From assembly GCF_900141845.1 (NCBI RefSeq), contig NZ_FQZB01000018.1, positions 1-64,000 of the forward strand: a stretch of 64,000 nt of DNA, written 5' to 3'. Under the pieces are notes generated by a model. The model was not told the DNA's origin. It saw only the letters and a program-made list of their open reading frames with translations, and made no database searches. How positions within the stretch are numbered: position 1 is the first letter of the stretch; each line of letters starts with the position of its first letter. Source of the stretch: Clostridium cavendishii DSM 21758 (GTDB lineage: Bacteria > Bacillota > Clostridia > Clostridiales > Clostridiaceae). A program made the position numbers and the translations under genes. This document shows, piece after piece, positions 41,520-50,631 of the stretch.

Positions 41520-42536
41520 ATGAGGAGAAAGAGAAGTGAACGAAACAAGACTTCAAAAAAAGTAAAAAATATAAGTATAAATTTTTTACTTTTGATATTG
41601 GCAAACTTAATAATAGGTTGTACGTTTAGCATACCAATGGTTTATTATGGACCTTTTAAAAATACAAAAGAATATGTAGTAACAACAGCTATGACAACTT
41701 TAAGCCATCAATATCTTGCAACTTGGTTTTTAAGTGATAAAGAGATAGCTGAAATAATGGACAAGAATAAAATTGTAAATGATACTAATTCTGAAGTAGA
41801 AGATATAAAGGTAGAACCTGTAGCAGAAACAATAGAAAAGGTTAAGACGCCTGAAGAGTTAGTTAAGTTTACAGATATAAGTAATGATAAATTTAAAGGA
41901 TATATGTTAACTATAACTGATGGTAAGAGAGTTAAAGTTTCAGTTTCTGATAAGATTGGAAGTTCAGGCACGAAGCTTGCAGATATGATAAAACAAGAAG
42001 AGGCTATAGCAGGCATAAATGCAGGAGGATTTAAGGATGAAGGTGGACATGGCTCTGGTGGAACTCCTTTAGGGCTAATTATACATGATGGAAAAGTTGT
42101 TTTTGGAAATGAAAAAGTAGAGCATTCAGTAATTGGTTTTAATAAGGAAGGTGTACTTGTTTTAGGAAAATATACTTTAAGTCAAATAAGAGAAAAGAAT
42201 ATTACAGAAGCAGTTTCTTTTGAGCCATTTTTAATAGTTAATGGAGAACCAATGATCAAAAGTGGTAATGGCGGATGGGGAATAGCTCCAAGGACTATTA
42301 TAGGTCAAAAAAAGAATGGTGATGTTGTATTTTTAGCTATAGATGGAAGACAAATTTCAAGTAAAGGAGCGACATTAAAAGAAGTTCAAGATTTATTGCT
42401 TGAGTATGATGTATATAATGCTGCAAATTTAGATGGTGGAGCATCAACTACTATGTATTATAAAGATAAAATAGTAAATAAGCCATGTAGTTCTGGTGGG
42501 CCAAGACCATTACCTACGGCTTTTATAGTGAAGTAA
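41520..42536 (+). CDS. NAGPA-type phosphodiester glycosidase (DUF2233)
   Basis: A 338-residue membrane-anchored extracellular protein. The basic N terminus and one helix (about 18-40) anchor it, and the C-terminal domain (about 150-338) is of the family named for mammalian N-acetylglucosamine-1-phosphodiester glycosidase. Family marks are AGINAGGF, GTPLGLIIHDGKVVF, RTIIGQKKNGDVVFLAIDGR and NLDGGASTTMYY. Bacterial members are thought to act on exopolysaccharide or wall sugar phosphodiesters. The start at 41520 follows AAAGG by 10 bases; an ATG at 41502 has no ribosome binding site. A terminator follows. Confidence 0.9.
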   Translation: MRRKRSERNKTSKKVKNISINFLLLILANLIIGCTFSIPMVYYGPFKNTKEYVVTTAMTTLSHQYLATWFLSDKEIAEIMDKNKIVNDTNSEVEDIKVEPVAETIEKVKTPEELVKFTDISNDKFKGYMLTITDGKRVKVSVSDKIGSSGTKLADMIKQEEAIAGINAGGFKDEGGHGSGGTPLGLIIHDGKVVFGNEKVEHSVIGFNKEGVLVLGKYTLSQIREKNITEAVSFEPFLIVNGEPMIKSGNGGWGIAPRTIIGQKKNGDVVFLAIDGRQISSKGATLKEVQDLLLEYDVYNAANLDGGASTTMYYKDKIVNKPCSSGGPRPLPTAFIVK

Positions 42537-42544
42537 GAACAAGT

Positions 42545-42592
42545 AAAAACTAAGTTTATCTATATAGGTATAAGATAAACTTAGTTTTTAAT
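42545..42592 (+). terminator. Terminator of the NAGPA gene
   Basis: Perfect 17-bp stem AAAAACTAAGTTTATCT with its complement. Confidence 0.92.
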
Positions 42593-42699
42593 ATAATATT
42601 AGTAGATTTAATACTAAAGCCGATTAATAATTTTTGATAAAATATGATATAATAAAAAGTAATGGAAATTTTATCATAAAAATAGGAGCGTGGTGTTTT

Positions 42700-43947
42700 T
42701 TGGACTCTTTTACGTGGGAGTTAGGATTACTTTTAATTTTATTATTGCTTTCAGCATTTTTTTCTTCAGCTGAAACTGCACTTATGTCTTTAAGTAAAAT
42801 AAGGATAAGACATTTAGTAGATGAAAATGTTAAAGGGGCTAAACTTGTACAAAAACTTTTAGATGATCCTAATAAATTATTAGGAGGAATATTAATAGGA
42901 AATAATGTTGTAAATATAGGGGCTTCAGTTCTTGCTACGTCAATAGCATATAAAATGTTCGCGGGCTATAAAGGAGCTGCTATAGCAACTGTCGTTATGA
43001 CGATTTTAATATTAATTTTTGGAGAAATAACTCCAAAATCTTTAGCAAAACAAAATTCAGAAAGAATATCTTTTATAGTTTCAAAGCCTATAAATTTAGT
43101 TGTTATTTTATTAACTCCGATTGCATTTGTATTAGGAAAAATATCAAGTGTATTTATTAAATTATTAGGTGGAGATGTTAAGACTAATCAACCTTTTATA
43201 ACGCAAGAAGAACTTAAGACTATGATGGATGTAAGTGAAGAAGAAGGCGTTTTAGAAAATGAAGAAAAGGAAATGATATTTAACGTTTTTGATTTTGGTG
43301 ATTTACAGGTTAAGGATGTAATGGCTCAAAGAGTGGACATTATAGCAGTTGATACTAATGTTGATTATGAATCTTTAAAGCAAGTAATACAAGAAGAGCA
43401 ATTTTCAAGAATACCTGTCTATAATGATAATATAGATGATATAGTAGGTGTCTTAAATGTTAAAGATTTAATCTTTGTAGAAGATATTAAAAATAATTTT
43501 GACATTAAAAAATATATGAGAGAACCTTTTTATACATTTGAATTTAAAAAGATAACAGAATTATTTAATGAAATGAAAAAAACAAGAAACCATATAGCAG
43601 TAGTATTAGATGAATATGGCGGTACCGTAGGTATTGTTACTATAGAGGATTTAGTAGAAGAAATAGTTGGCGAAATAGAGGACGAGTATGATGACGATTC
43701 AGATAAGGAAATAGAAGTCATAAAAGAAGATGAATATGTTGTAGATGGTAGTGCTAGACTTGATGATTTAAGTGATATGTTAGGGGTTCTAATGGAGTCG
43801 GAAGAATTTGATTCATTAGGAGGATTCATAATAGGTATATTAGGCAGATTACCAGAGGAAAAAGAGGAATTAGTCTTTGAAGGATTAAGATTCATAGTAG
43901 AAGATATGGATAAAAATAGGGTTAAAAAAGTTAGAATATTTACCTAA
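42700..43947 (+). CDS. CNNM/CorC-family transporter with CBS domains
   Basis: A 415-residue membrane protein. The DUF21/CNNM domain (about 1-185, three to four helices, with FFSSAETALMSLSK) is followed by a CBS pair (about 210-330, with VMAQRVDIIAV and VLDEYGGTVGIVTIEDLVEEIVGEIEDE, split here by residue limit) and a C-terminal CorC/HlyC transporter-associated domain. Relatives take part in Mg2+ homeostasis; the old name hemolysin is historical. Start is TTG at 42700 after AGGAG; no ATG with a ribosome binding site fits the family N terminus. Confidence 0.92.
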   Translation: MDSFTWELGLLLILLLLSAFFSSAETALMSLSKIRIRHLVDENVKGAKLVQKLLDDPNKLLGGILIGNNVVNIGASVLATSIAYKMFAGYKGAAIATVVMTILILIFGEITPKSLAKQNSERISFIVSKPINLVVILLTPIAFVLGKISSVFIKLLGGDVKTNQPFITQEELKTMMDVSEEEGVLENEEKEMIFNVFDFGDLQVKDVMAQRVDIIAVDTNVDYESLKQVIQEEQFSRIPVYNDNIDDIVGVLNVKDLIFVEDIKNNFDIKKYMREPFYTFEFKKITELFNEMKKTRNHIAVVLDEYGGTVGIVTIEDLVEEIVGEIEDEYDDDSDKEIEVIKEDEYVVDGSARLDDLSDMLGVLMESEEFDSLGGFIIGILGRLPEEKEELVFEGLRFIVEDMDKNRVKKVRIFT

Positions 43948-43948
43948 T

Positions 43949-44004
43949 AAAAAATACAAATAGATCATAGTGTAATTACTATAATCTGTTTGTATTTTTT
44001 TGTT
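43949..44004. terminator. Terminator after the CNNM gene
   Basis: AAAATACAAA pairs with TTTGTATTTT, with inner AGAT/ATCT and ATAGT/ACTAT pairs. It serves either or both converging genes. Confidence 0.85.
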
Positions 44005-44025
44005 AAAATTAAATTATAATCATCA

Positions 44026-44736
44026 TTAATAGGTAACATCTTTATTTAATAGATGATTTATTATAAATACTAAGAATAAAAGTGAAACTAAGGCTGTACT
44101 ACAGGTAATTAATAAAAATTTTGTTAAGTTAATAAATTCATAATTTGCAACAAAATTTATGAAAGCTATAGATAAAAGAACTAATGCTAAGGTAGAACGT
44201 TTAACTATACAAAAGAAGGAGTAGATTACTGAAAATAATGTTTGGCATATAACTGATCCTACAATAGAAAAAATAATTAAGGGGAATAAATTTACGCTAA
44301 AATTATCAGTAAGTTGTATAAAAGTTATTGTTGAACCAGAATTGAAATGTATTATAGGAAGCAAAGGTGTAAAAACTATAAATAAGGCAAAATTAAATAG
44401 TGTAAATAATAAAGAGTGTATAGAAATTACTATTATCTTTGAAAAATATATTTTTAGTCTACTTACAGGATAGGTAAAGGCTACACTTATAGTCTTATCT
44501 TTATATTCACTCATAAATAATTTTCCAGTTAGTATGGCTATAAATATGGAAACCAGTAGATTGCTGAATGAGCTTGTGAAGAGTATCATTGAACTCCAGT
44601 CTTTAACTGATTTACCATCTTTAGATGGTAATATTAATAAAATAGAACAACAAGAAACTATAGATATAATTAAAAATGGGGTAAGCTTATTTCTTCTTTT
44701 TAATTTCAAAAATTCTGCTTTTACTAAATTAATCAT
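44026..44736 (-). CDS. ABC-2 type transporter permease
   Basis: A 236-residue integral membrane protein with six hydrophobic segments and the opening MINLVKAEFLKLKR typical of lantibiotic/bacitracin-type ABC permeases. The start follows GGAGG. It overlaps the upstream ATPase gene by 8 bases, so it is translationally coupled. Together they form an exporter. The two-component genes upstream suggest inducible defence against a cell-wall antibiotic or peptide, which is inference. Confidence 0.87.
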   Translation of the reverse strand: MINLVKAEFLKLKRRNKLTPFLIISIVSCCSILLILPSKDGKSVKDWSSMILFTSSFSNLLVSIFIAILTGKLFMSEYKDKTISVAFTYPVSRLKIYFSKIIVISIHSLLFTLFNFALFIVFTPLLPIIHFNSGSTITFIQLTDNFSVNLFPLIIFSIVGSVICQTLFSVIYSFFCIVKRSTLALVLLSIAFINFVANYEFINLTKFLLITCSTALVSLLFLVFIINHLLNKDVTY

Positions 44737-45649
44737 TTTTATTACCTCCAATTATTGAAACAAAGTGATCTTCTAAGGAATTGTTTTTTACTACTATAGA
44801 TTCTACAAATACATCATTTAGACATAGAGTTTTATTTATTAGGGCCGAATCGTTTATTCTTTCATATACCTTTAAGGTATTTTCATTACAAAGTTTAAAG
44901 TTCTTAATATTAAGCTTTTCTTCTAAAATAAAGCAGGCTTTATTTGCATCATCTACAGTTATTACTAAGGCATTTAAGTTTTGATTTTTAATTGTTTCAT
45001 AGTTAACTTCCTCAATTAAAGAACCATTTTTTATTATACCTATCGTATTAGCCATAAGCTCTATTTCATTTAGAATATGAGTAGATATTAATATTGTCAT
45101 ACCATGCTTTTTGCTTAGAGTTACTAATAGTTCTCTCATGTCTTTTATACCAATAGGATCTAATCCGTTAATAGGTTCATCCAAAAGAAGTAAATCAGGC
45201 TTATGAAGTATTGCTCTAGCAATACCAAGCCTTTGTTTCATACCAAGAGAAAAATTCTTTACTTTTTTACCTTCATGATTCTTTAGCTTAACAAGGTTTA
45301 AAACTTCATCAATACAATTAGGTGCATCATATCCTATTATCATTTTATGAAGTTGTAAATTTTCTCTAGCAGTTAGATTTTCATAAAAAGCAGGATATTC
45401 TATAACACTACCTATTCTTTTAAGCTTGTCAAAGGTATCAATAGTCATATCTTCACCAAAAAGATCAATAGAACCTGAGGTTGGTTTAAGCAGTGAAACT
45501 AAAAGTTTTATTGTAGTAGTCTTACCTGAGCCATTTTCACCTAGGAAGCCATATATTTCACCCTTTTTAACTTTCATATTTAAATTGCTTAAAACTGCGC
45601 CATTTTTAAAGTTTTTGCAAAGGTTATGAGTAGTTATTACATATTCCAT
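44729..45649 (-). CDS. ABC transporter ATPase, BcrA-like
   Basis: 306 residues. Walker A GENGSGKTT (about 38-46), signature SLGMKQRLG (about 137), Walker B LLLLDEPINGLD (about 157) and switch His in STHIL. The C-terminal extension of about 90 residues is typical of the bacitracin-resistance BcrA class. The start is the ATG after TTGGAGG. Pairs with the permease at 44026. Confidence 0.93.
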   Translation of the reverse strand: MEYVITTHNLCKNFKNGAVLSNLNMKVKKGEIYGFLGENGSGKTTTIKLLVSLLKPTSGSIDLFGEDMTIDTFDKLKRIGSVIEYPAFYENLTARENLQLHKMIIGYDAPNCIDEVLNLVKLKNHEGKKVKNFSLGMKQRLGIARAILHKPDLLLLDEPINGLDPIGIKDMRELLVTLSKKHGMTILISTHILNEIELMANTIGIIKNGSLIEEVNYETIKNQNLNALVITVDDANKACFILEEKLNIKNFKLCNENTLKVYERINDSALINKTLCLNDVFVESIVVKNNSLEDHFVSIIGGNKND

Positions 45650-45702
45650 ATTTATTACCTCCAATTTGTTTTGAATCTTTACTATGGTTTCATAATAAAG
45701 AA

Positions 45703-45736
45703 AAAAGCTTTAATATTTTTTAATTAAAGCTTACAA
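45703..45736 (-). terminator. Terminator of the two-component operon
   Basis: On the minus strand AAGCTTTAAT pairs with ATTAAAGCTT and is followed by TTTTTC. It separates the kinase gene from the ABC genes. Confidence 0.75.
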
Positions 45737-45749
45737 ATTTCTTAAATAA

Positions 45750-46700
45750 TTAATCTTCTAATATAAAAAATTTAAAGATTGTTCTTTTATAAGGAATACT
45801 CTCTAAAAAGATTTCTCCATTCATTTTATTAACTAGAATTTTGGATATAGCTAAACCGAGACCACTACCTTGATAGTTTTTATTTCTAGAATCTTCAAGA
45901 GTATATAATCTCTCAAATACATTAGAAGCCTCTTTTTCAGGGATTCCCTTACCTTTATCTGTTACTTCAAACCAAATTTTATTTCTTAATCCGTAGTTAT
46001 TGGCATTATCTTTATAAAGTTTAATTCCTAAATATTTGCCATCCATACCGTATTTCAAAGCGTTTGAAATTAAATTGTTAAGGACTCTTTTTAAGGCATC
46101 TATATTTCCTACGCAATAAATGTCTTCATCTGGTATTTCTATATTGATATCTATTTTAGCAGATTCAATAGTTTCATAAAATCCTAATACAAGTTCTCGT
46201 AACACCTCTGATACATTTATTTTTGAAAGTTCTATAGAATTATCACCTGATTCAAGCTTAGATAAAGAAAAGAAGTCGTTTATAAGTAAGATTATAGCCT
46301 CAATTTTTGATTTAAGTTTCATTAAGTAGTCTTGTTTTTGCTCTTCTGTTATGTTCCTATTTGAAATTATTTGATCTATATATCCTAAAATAACTGTTAA
46401 AGGGGTTCTTAAATCATGAGACATATTTGAAAGCATCTTTTTCATAGATAGCTCCATTTCAATCTCTTTTGTTTTTATCAAATTATATTTATTAATGAAA
46501 TCATTTATAGTTTTTGAAAGTTCTTTAGCGTCTTCATTAATTGTTATTCCCCTAATTCTTTCAGTGGAATCAGTGTCTATAATTCTAAGTAATACTTTAT
46601 TTATATATCTTAAGTTAGAATTTTTTTCTTTTATATTTAATGTTAAAGCTATAATTACACAAACTAATATAAATATTATAATTGAAAGAAATATTATCAT
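45750..46700 (-). CDS. Sensor histidine kinase
   Basis: 316 residues. One N-terminal helix (about 2-22) and almost no extracellular part, so it senses within the membrane or through a partner, as in kinases linked to ABC transporters. Phospho-acceptor His95 lies in SNMSHDLRTPL. ATP-binding boxes are NLISNALKYG (N box) and VTDKGKGIP followed by GSGLGLAISK. It starts one base after the stop of the response regulator gene. Confidence 0.94.
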   Translation of the reverse strand: MIIFLSIIIFILVCVIIALTLNIKEKNSNLRYINKVLLRIIDTDSTERIRGITINEDAKELSKTINDFINKYNLIKTKEIEMELSMKKMLSNMSHDLRTPLTVILGYIDQIISNRNITEEQKQDYLMKLKSKIEAIILLINDFFSLSKLESGDNSIELSKINVSEVLRELVLGFYETIESAKIDINIEIPDEDIYCVGNIDALKRVLNNLISNALKYGMDGKYLGIKLYKDNANNYGLRNKIWFEVTDKGKGIPEKEASNVFERLYTLEDSRNKNYQGSGLGLAISKILVNKMNGEIFLESIPYKRTIFKFFILED

Positions 46701-46701
46701 A

Positions 46702-47394
46702 TTAAATATCTCCTAGCTTGTACCCAATACCCCAAACCGTTTTTATATATTTAGGATCTGAAGGGTCTTCCTCTATTTTCTCTCTTAATCTTCTTATATG
46801 GACCATAACAGTATTATCATCTTTATAAAAATCATCATTCCAAACGTTAGAAAATATCTGAGCTTTAGTGAATACTTTCTTAGGATTTTCTAAAAGCATT
46901 TTTATTATTTCAAATTCTTTTGAGGTAAGGGTTATTGGAGTAGTACCTTTAGTAAGTATATAGTTTTCTAAATCTAAAACTAAATCTTCATATTTTAGAG
47001 AGGTTATTTCAATAGGTTTAATTTCACTATAGTAACTAATCCTTCTAAGAGTAGAATTTATCCTAGCAACTAATTCATTTAAAGAATAGGGTTTAGTCAA
47101 ATAGTCATCAGCACCAAGTTCTAAACCAAAGACTTTGTCAACTTCAGAGTCCTTAGCCGAAACAATAATTACAGGAACTTTACTTTCTTGTCTTATAGCT
47201 TTTAGAACTTCCTTACCATTAATTTTAGGAAGCATCATATCTAAGAGTATAATATCAAAATTATCTTTGTGAAATTTATTAATAGCATCAACACCATCAT
47301 TAGCACAAATAACATTAAACCCTTCATATTCCAAATGGTCTTTAACTAAATTTTGAATTTCAACTTCATCTTCTACTAAAAGTACAGTAGTCAC
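46702..47394 (-). CDS. OmpR/PhoB-type response regulator
   Basis: 230 residues from GTG at 47394, 6 bases after GAGGTG; the GTG three codons upstream overlaps that site. Receiver domain with acidic pair Glu8/Asp9, phospho-acceptor Asp52 (IILLDMMLP) and Lys in LTKPYS. The C-terminal winged helix (about 130-230) has the family ending IKTVWGIGYKLG. First gene of the pair with the kinase; it probably controls the ABC genes. Confidence 0.95.
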   Translation of the reverse strand: MTTVLLVEDEVEIQNLVKDHLEYEGFNVICANDGVDAINKFHKDNFDIILLDMMLPKINGKEVLKAIRQESKVPVIIVSAKDSEVDKVFGLELGADDYLTKPYSLNELVARINSTLRRISYYSEIKPIEITSLKYEDLVLDLENYILTKGTTPITLTSKEFEIIKMLLENPKKVFTKAQIFSNVWNDDFYKDDNTVMVHIRRLREKIEEDPSDPKYIKTVWGIGYKLGDI

Positions 47395-47418
47395 AACAAT
47401 CACCTCTTTTTTATATAT

Positions 47419-47505
47419 AAGTGAGAATCCAAATTTTTAATTTGGTTATTTAAGATTGAACAAGTATCTAAATTTTGATTTGTATATTACGAACTTACTT
47501 TTTAA
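47419..47505 (+). repeat. Dispersed hairpin repeat, copy B
   Basis: AAGTGAGAATCC starts at 47419 with hairpin CCAAAT/ATTTGG (47429-47445) and GGTTATT. A decayed second unit follows (CTAAATTTTGATTTG, then ACGAACTTACTTT). It lies upstream of the response regulator gene, between divergent genes. Confidence 0.65.
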
Positions 47506-47652
47506 TAGTCTGCTATGAACAAAAGTTAATAAAAGTTTACTTTAATTATATTTTAAACTATGAATTGGAAAATAAAAAGTATATTATTACTTTTAAGTAT
47601 TGTATAAATGTGTTTTAATCAAATTATAAATGAATTTTGGTAGGTGACTAGA

Positions 47653-48093
47653 GTGGATTTTATGAAGGAAGCTTTAAAGGAAGCTTATAAAGCTAAAGAT
47701 AAAGGTGAAGTACCAGTAGGAGCTGTTATAGTGAAGGATAATAAAATAATAGCTAGAGCTCATAATTTAAGAGAAAGTTTAAATTCTCCAATTGCTCATG
47801 CTGAAATTTTAGCTATAGAAGAGGCTAGTAAAACTTTAGGTTCATGGAGACTTAACGGATGTGAGCTTTTTGTGACTTTAGAACCATGTCCTATGTGTGC
47901 AGGTGCAATATTACAAAGTAGAATTTCAAGGTTATATATAGGAACCTTTGATGAAAGTAGTGGAGCTTGTGGATCGGTTATAAATTTAGTTCAAAACAGA
48001 AATTTAAGTTATTTTTTAGAGGTTAATTGGAATTATAATGAAGAGTGTAGTAGGGTTTTAAGTGAATTTTTTAAAGAAAAAAGAAGAACTTAA
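47653..48093 (+). CDS. tadA: tRNA-specific adenosine deaminase
   Basis: Converts A34 to inosine in tRNA-Arg(ACG), which is encoded at 28000. 146 residues. Zinc and catalytic motifs HAEILAIEEA (His and Glu) and PCPMCAGAI (two Cys) are intact. GTG at 47653 is chosen because AGGTGA lies 5 bases upstream and it gives the usual N terminus (M-DFMKEALKEA); GTG at 47644 and ATG at 47662 are alternatives. In B. subtilis tadA lies beside the SRP RNA and dnaX; here these lie further downstream. Confidence 0.94.
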   Translation: MDFMKEALKEAYKAKDKGEVPVGAVIVKDNKIIARAHNLRESLNSPIAHAEILAIEEASKTLGSWRLNGCELFVTLEPCPMCAGAILQSRISRLYIGTFDESSGACGSVINLVQNRNLSYFLEVNWNYNEECSRVLSEFFKEKRRT

Positions 48094-48226
48094 AATAATA
48101 AAAGTTATGTATATATTTAACATTTTAAATGTGATATACTAAAACTACGCTAGACACTAAAATCAAGGGTTAATAAAAAGAATACTATGTTAGAAAATAA
48201 TAGTATTATAAAACGGGGGTAAAATT

Positions 48227-48712
48227 ATGGAACATATTGAAATGTTAGTAGGTTATGATATTAATAATTTTGAAAAAAGATTTGAAGAAAATTATCAAAG
48301 ACTATCAGTTTACATGTATAAATTTTTTAAACATACTATAGGGGAGAAGGTTGCAGGAATACAAGTAGAACAAAATTTGCTTTTAGCATGGTCATATTAT
48401 TTTGTTACTATTGCAGATGAAAAGCCTGAAAATGGGGATAGCCTAATGCAGGGATTAGTAGCCCATTTTAATCAGATAATGACTGAAGGGGAAGATATAG
48501 AAATAAAAGGTGACAAAGAAAGTCACGCTCTTATGTTAGATCATACATTTACTAGGATTTGGTTCGGAACCAGTGTTTATACTATGCTTAATTTTCTTTA
48601 TGGAGAAGGAAAAGGAGAGCAGGCCATGAAGTATTTAGAAAAGGAATACTTAGTTAAGAATGAAGAATATAGATCAATGATGTTACAACAGGTAGAAGAA
48701 GTTAATAATTAG
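48227..48712 (+). CDS. Hypothetical helical protein
   Basis: 161 residues, no signal peptide or membrane helix. I recognise no family. It is mostly helical by eye, acidic, with aromatic clusters (YMYKFFKHTIG, LLLAWSYYFVTIAD, FTRIWFGTSVYTMLNFLYGEG). It is preceded by a GGGGGTAAAATT ribosome binding region and followed by a terminator, so it is likely a real single gene between tadA and tRNA-Ser(CGA). Confidence 0.65.
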   Translation: MEHIEMLVGYDINNFEKRFEENYQRLSVYMYKFFKHTIGEKVAGIQVEQNLLLAWSYYFVTIADEKPENGDSLMQGLVAHFNQIMTEGEDIEIKGDKESHALMLDHTFTRIWFGTSVYTMLNFLYGEGKGEQAMKYLEKEYLVKNEEYRSMMLQQVEEVNN

Positions 48713-48719
48713 AGTTTTG

Positions 48720-48747
48720 CCCCGAGCTTTTTAGCTTGGGGTTATTT
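48720..48747 (+). terminator. Terminator of the hypothetical gene
   Basis: CCCCGAGCT pairs with AGCTTGGGG (one G-T pair). Loop TTTT, weak T run after. Confidence 0.72.
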
Positions 48748-48758
48748 AATAATATTAT

Positions 48759-48850
48759 GGAGAGATGGCTGAGTGGCTTAAAGCGGTGGTCTCGAAAACC
48801 ATTGTACTTATAGTAAAGTATCAAGGGTTCGAATTCTTTTCTCTCCGCCA
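48759..48850 (+). tRNA. tRNA-Ser(CGA)
   Basis: Acceptor GGAGAGA pairs with TCTCTCC. The anticodon loop CTCGAAA gives CGA (rare TCG codons), with a long variable arm and encoded CCA. The T stem AAGGG/TCTTT has two G-T pairs, one at the closing 53-61 position, which is nearly always G-C. The loop TTCGAAT is normal. Confidence 0.92.
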
Positions 48851-48856
48851 AATTGT

Positions 48857-48902
48857 AAGCTTAATCCAAGTAGAATTATACTACTTGGGTTAAGCTTTTT
48901 AT
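48857..48902 (+). terminator. Terminator after tRNA-Ser(CGA)
   Basis: AAGCTTAATCCAAGTAG pairs with CTACTTGGGTTAAGCTT (one G-T pair), followed by TTT. Confidence 0.9.
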
Positions 48903-49008
48903 TTTTAACTATTTTTGGCTTAATACTTATCCTATTATAGTAATAATTTTTATAGCATAAGAATATAATCAATAAGGCAGTAACTGTAATTTTTTAGGAG
49001 TTGATTTT

Positions 49009-49974
49009 ATGAAAATAGATATTATATCAGGCTTTTTAGGTGCAGGAAAAACTACCCTTATTAAAAAGCTTATTAAGGAGGAATTAAATAAAGAAAAGAT
49101 AGCAATTATTGAAAATGAATATGGAGAAGTAGGAATTGATGGCAACTTACTTAAAAATGAAAAAATAGATGTAAAAGAAATTACTTCAGGTTGTATCTGT
49201 TGTACTATAACAGGAGATTTTAAGGCAGCAATAATAGATATAATAAAGGAATATAGACCAGAAAGAATAATAATAGAGCCATCTGGTGTTGCTAAGCTTT
49301 CTCAGGTAATAGCGGCAATAGTTAATAATTCAGAACTAAAAGGTGCAAGGATAAACATGAAAATAGCAGTCGTAGATATTCAAAATCTAGATATGTATCT
49401 TAAGAATTTTGGAGAGTTTTATATAAATCAAATAGTAAGTGCAAACACAATAGTTTTAAGTAGAACACAATACTCAAATATAAAGGAACTTACCCATGCG
49501 TCAATGGCAATAAGAAAACTAAATCCAAATTGCTCTATTATAACAACACCTTGGGAAGAAATAGAGTCAAAAAGGATAATAGAAGTTGCTGAGCATAAAC
49601 TAAAAGATGTTTTTAAAGAGGTGAATCTGATAAAAATGCCACTTAATACACCTGCTATAAGAGGACAAATAAGAACTAAGAATGGAAGTGCAGATGATGT
49701 TTTTGAAAATTGGGGGACTGAAACTCCTAGAATATTTTCATTAAAAGAGCTAAAACAGGCGTTAAATGCTTTGAATGATAAAAGTATTTATGGTGAAGTT
49801 CTTAGGGCGAAGGGTATAGTTAGAATTGAAGGTAATAGGTGGGTTCAATTTGATTATGTACCAAATGATATTCAGATTGTAGATTTTTCATCTGATTACA
49901 CAGGTAGAATATGCGTTATAGGAAGTAAAATTAATAAGGAACCTATAAGCAAATTATTCTTAAAGGAGAGTTAA
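49009..49974 (+). CDS. COG0523 (CobW-like) GTPase, putative metal chaperone
   Basis: 321 residues. Walker A GFLGAGKTT (8-16) and the metal-binding CxCC motif (Cys62, Cys64, Cys65 in GCICC). A nucleotide-binding EPSG follows near residue 92, and the C-terminal CobW domain spans about 215-315. Relatives insert Zn, Co or Ni into enzymes or sense metal supply. TTAGGAGTTG precedes the ATG. First gene of a cluster with a second, shorter GTPase, a permease and a TIGR03943-type protein. Confidence 0.9.
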   Translation: MKIDIISGFLGAGKTTLIKKLIKEELNKEKIAIIENEYGEVGIDGNLLKNEKIDVKEITSGCICCTITGDFKAAIIDIIKEYRPERIIIEPSGVAKLSQVIAAIVNNSELKGARINMKIAVVDIQNLDMYLKNFGEFYINQIVSANTIVLSRTQYSNIKELTHASMAIRKLNPNCSIITTPWEEIESKRIIEVAEHKLKDVFKEVNLIKMPLNTPAIRGQIRTKNGSADDVFENWGTETPRIFSLKELKQALNALNDKSIYGEVLRAKGIVRIEGNRWVQFDYVPNDIQIVDFSSDYTGRICVIGSKINKEPISKLFLKES

Positions 49975-49980
49975 TATGCT

Positions 49981-50613
49981 ATGAGGAAGAAAAGTGATGT
50001 AGAAATAGTTACTGGATTTTTAGGAGCTGGAAAGACAACTTTTATAAATAATTTTTTAAATATTACCTTAGATAATGATGATGAAATTCTTATAGTTCAA
50101 CTAGAGTGCGGAAAAGAAAATATTGATGATTCTGTAATAAAAAAAAGAAATGTAACACTTAAGACTTTTAATGCAAACGATGAATTAATTTACGAAAGAT
50201 TTTTGAGCTTGGTTAAGTTTTACAGTCCTGACAGACTAATTATAGAAAGTAACGGAATATCTAATATTGATAAGCTTTTAGATTTAATAGATAAAGCTGA
50301 TCTTAAAAATTATTTAAGAAGGGGTGGAATAGTTACTGTATTAGATGCCATAACATTAAATATGTTTTTGAAAAATTTGGGAAGTTTAATATTGCCTAAT
50401 ATATATTCTGCTGACCTTATAGTCTTAAATAATAGTAATAAAGTAAGTAAAGAGGTTTTAAGTGAGCAAATAAATAAATTAGAGGCAGTAAATATTCATG
50501 CGCATATAATAACTTGTTATTCTAAGGAGGACTTGAGAGAGAATTTAAATCAATGTGACTTAATTAATAAAGCTATGTACAAACGGATTAAAGAATATAT
50601 AAATAAATTTTAA
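49981..50613 (+). CDS. Short COG0523-type GTPase lacking CxCC and C-terminal domain
   Basis: A 210-residue paralogue of the previous gene. Walker A GFLGAGKTT is intact (12-20). The CxCC motif is missing (the region reads LECGKENID, then KTFNANDE), EPSG is changed to ESNG, and the CobW C-terminal domain is absent. The ATG follows GGAG by 12 bases; a two-codon frame (ATG CTA TGA) at 49976 overlaps the start. It may be a regulatory or structural partner of the first GTPase. Read as complete because the operon continues 18 bases later. Confidence 0.82.
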   Translation: MRKKSDVEIVTGFLGAGKTTFINNFLNITLDNDDEILIVQLECGKENIDDSVIKKRNVTLKTFNANDELIYERFLSLVKFYSPDRLIIESNGISNIDKLLDLIDKADLKNYLRRGGIVTVLDAITLNMFLKNLGSLILPNIYSADLIVLNNSNKVSKEVLSEQINKLEAVNIHAHIITCYSKEDLRENLNQCDLINKAMYKRIKEYINKF

Positions 50614-50631
50614 ATATAGAAGGAGATTAAA

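Noticed and set aside
41441..41632. Minus-strand hydrophobic frame of 63 codons
   Set aside because: Overlaps the start of the NAGPA gene, AT-rich, no ribosome binding site.
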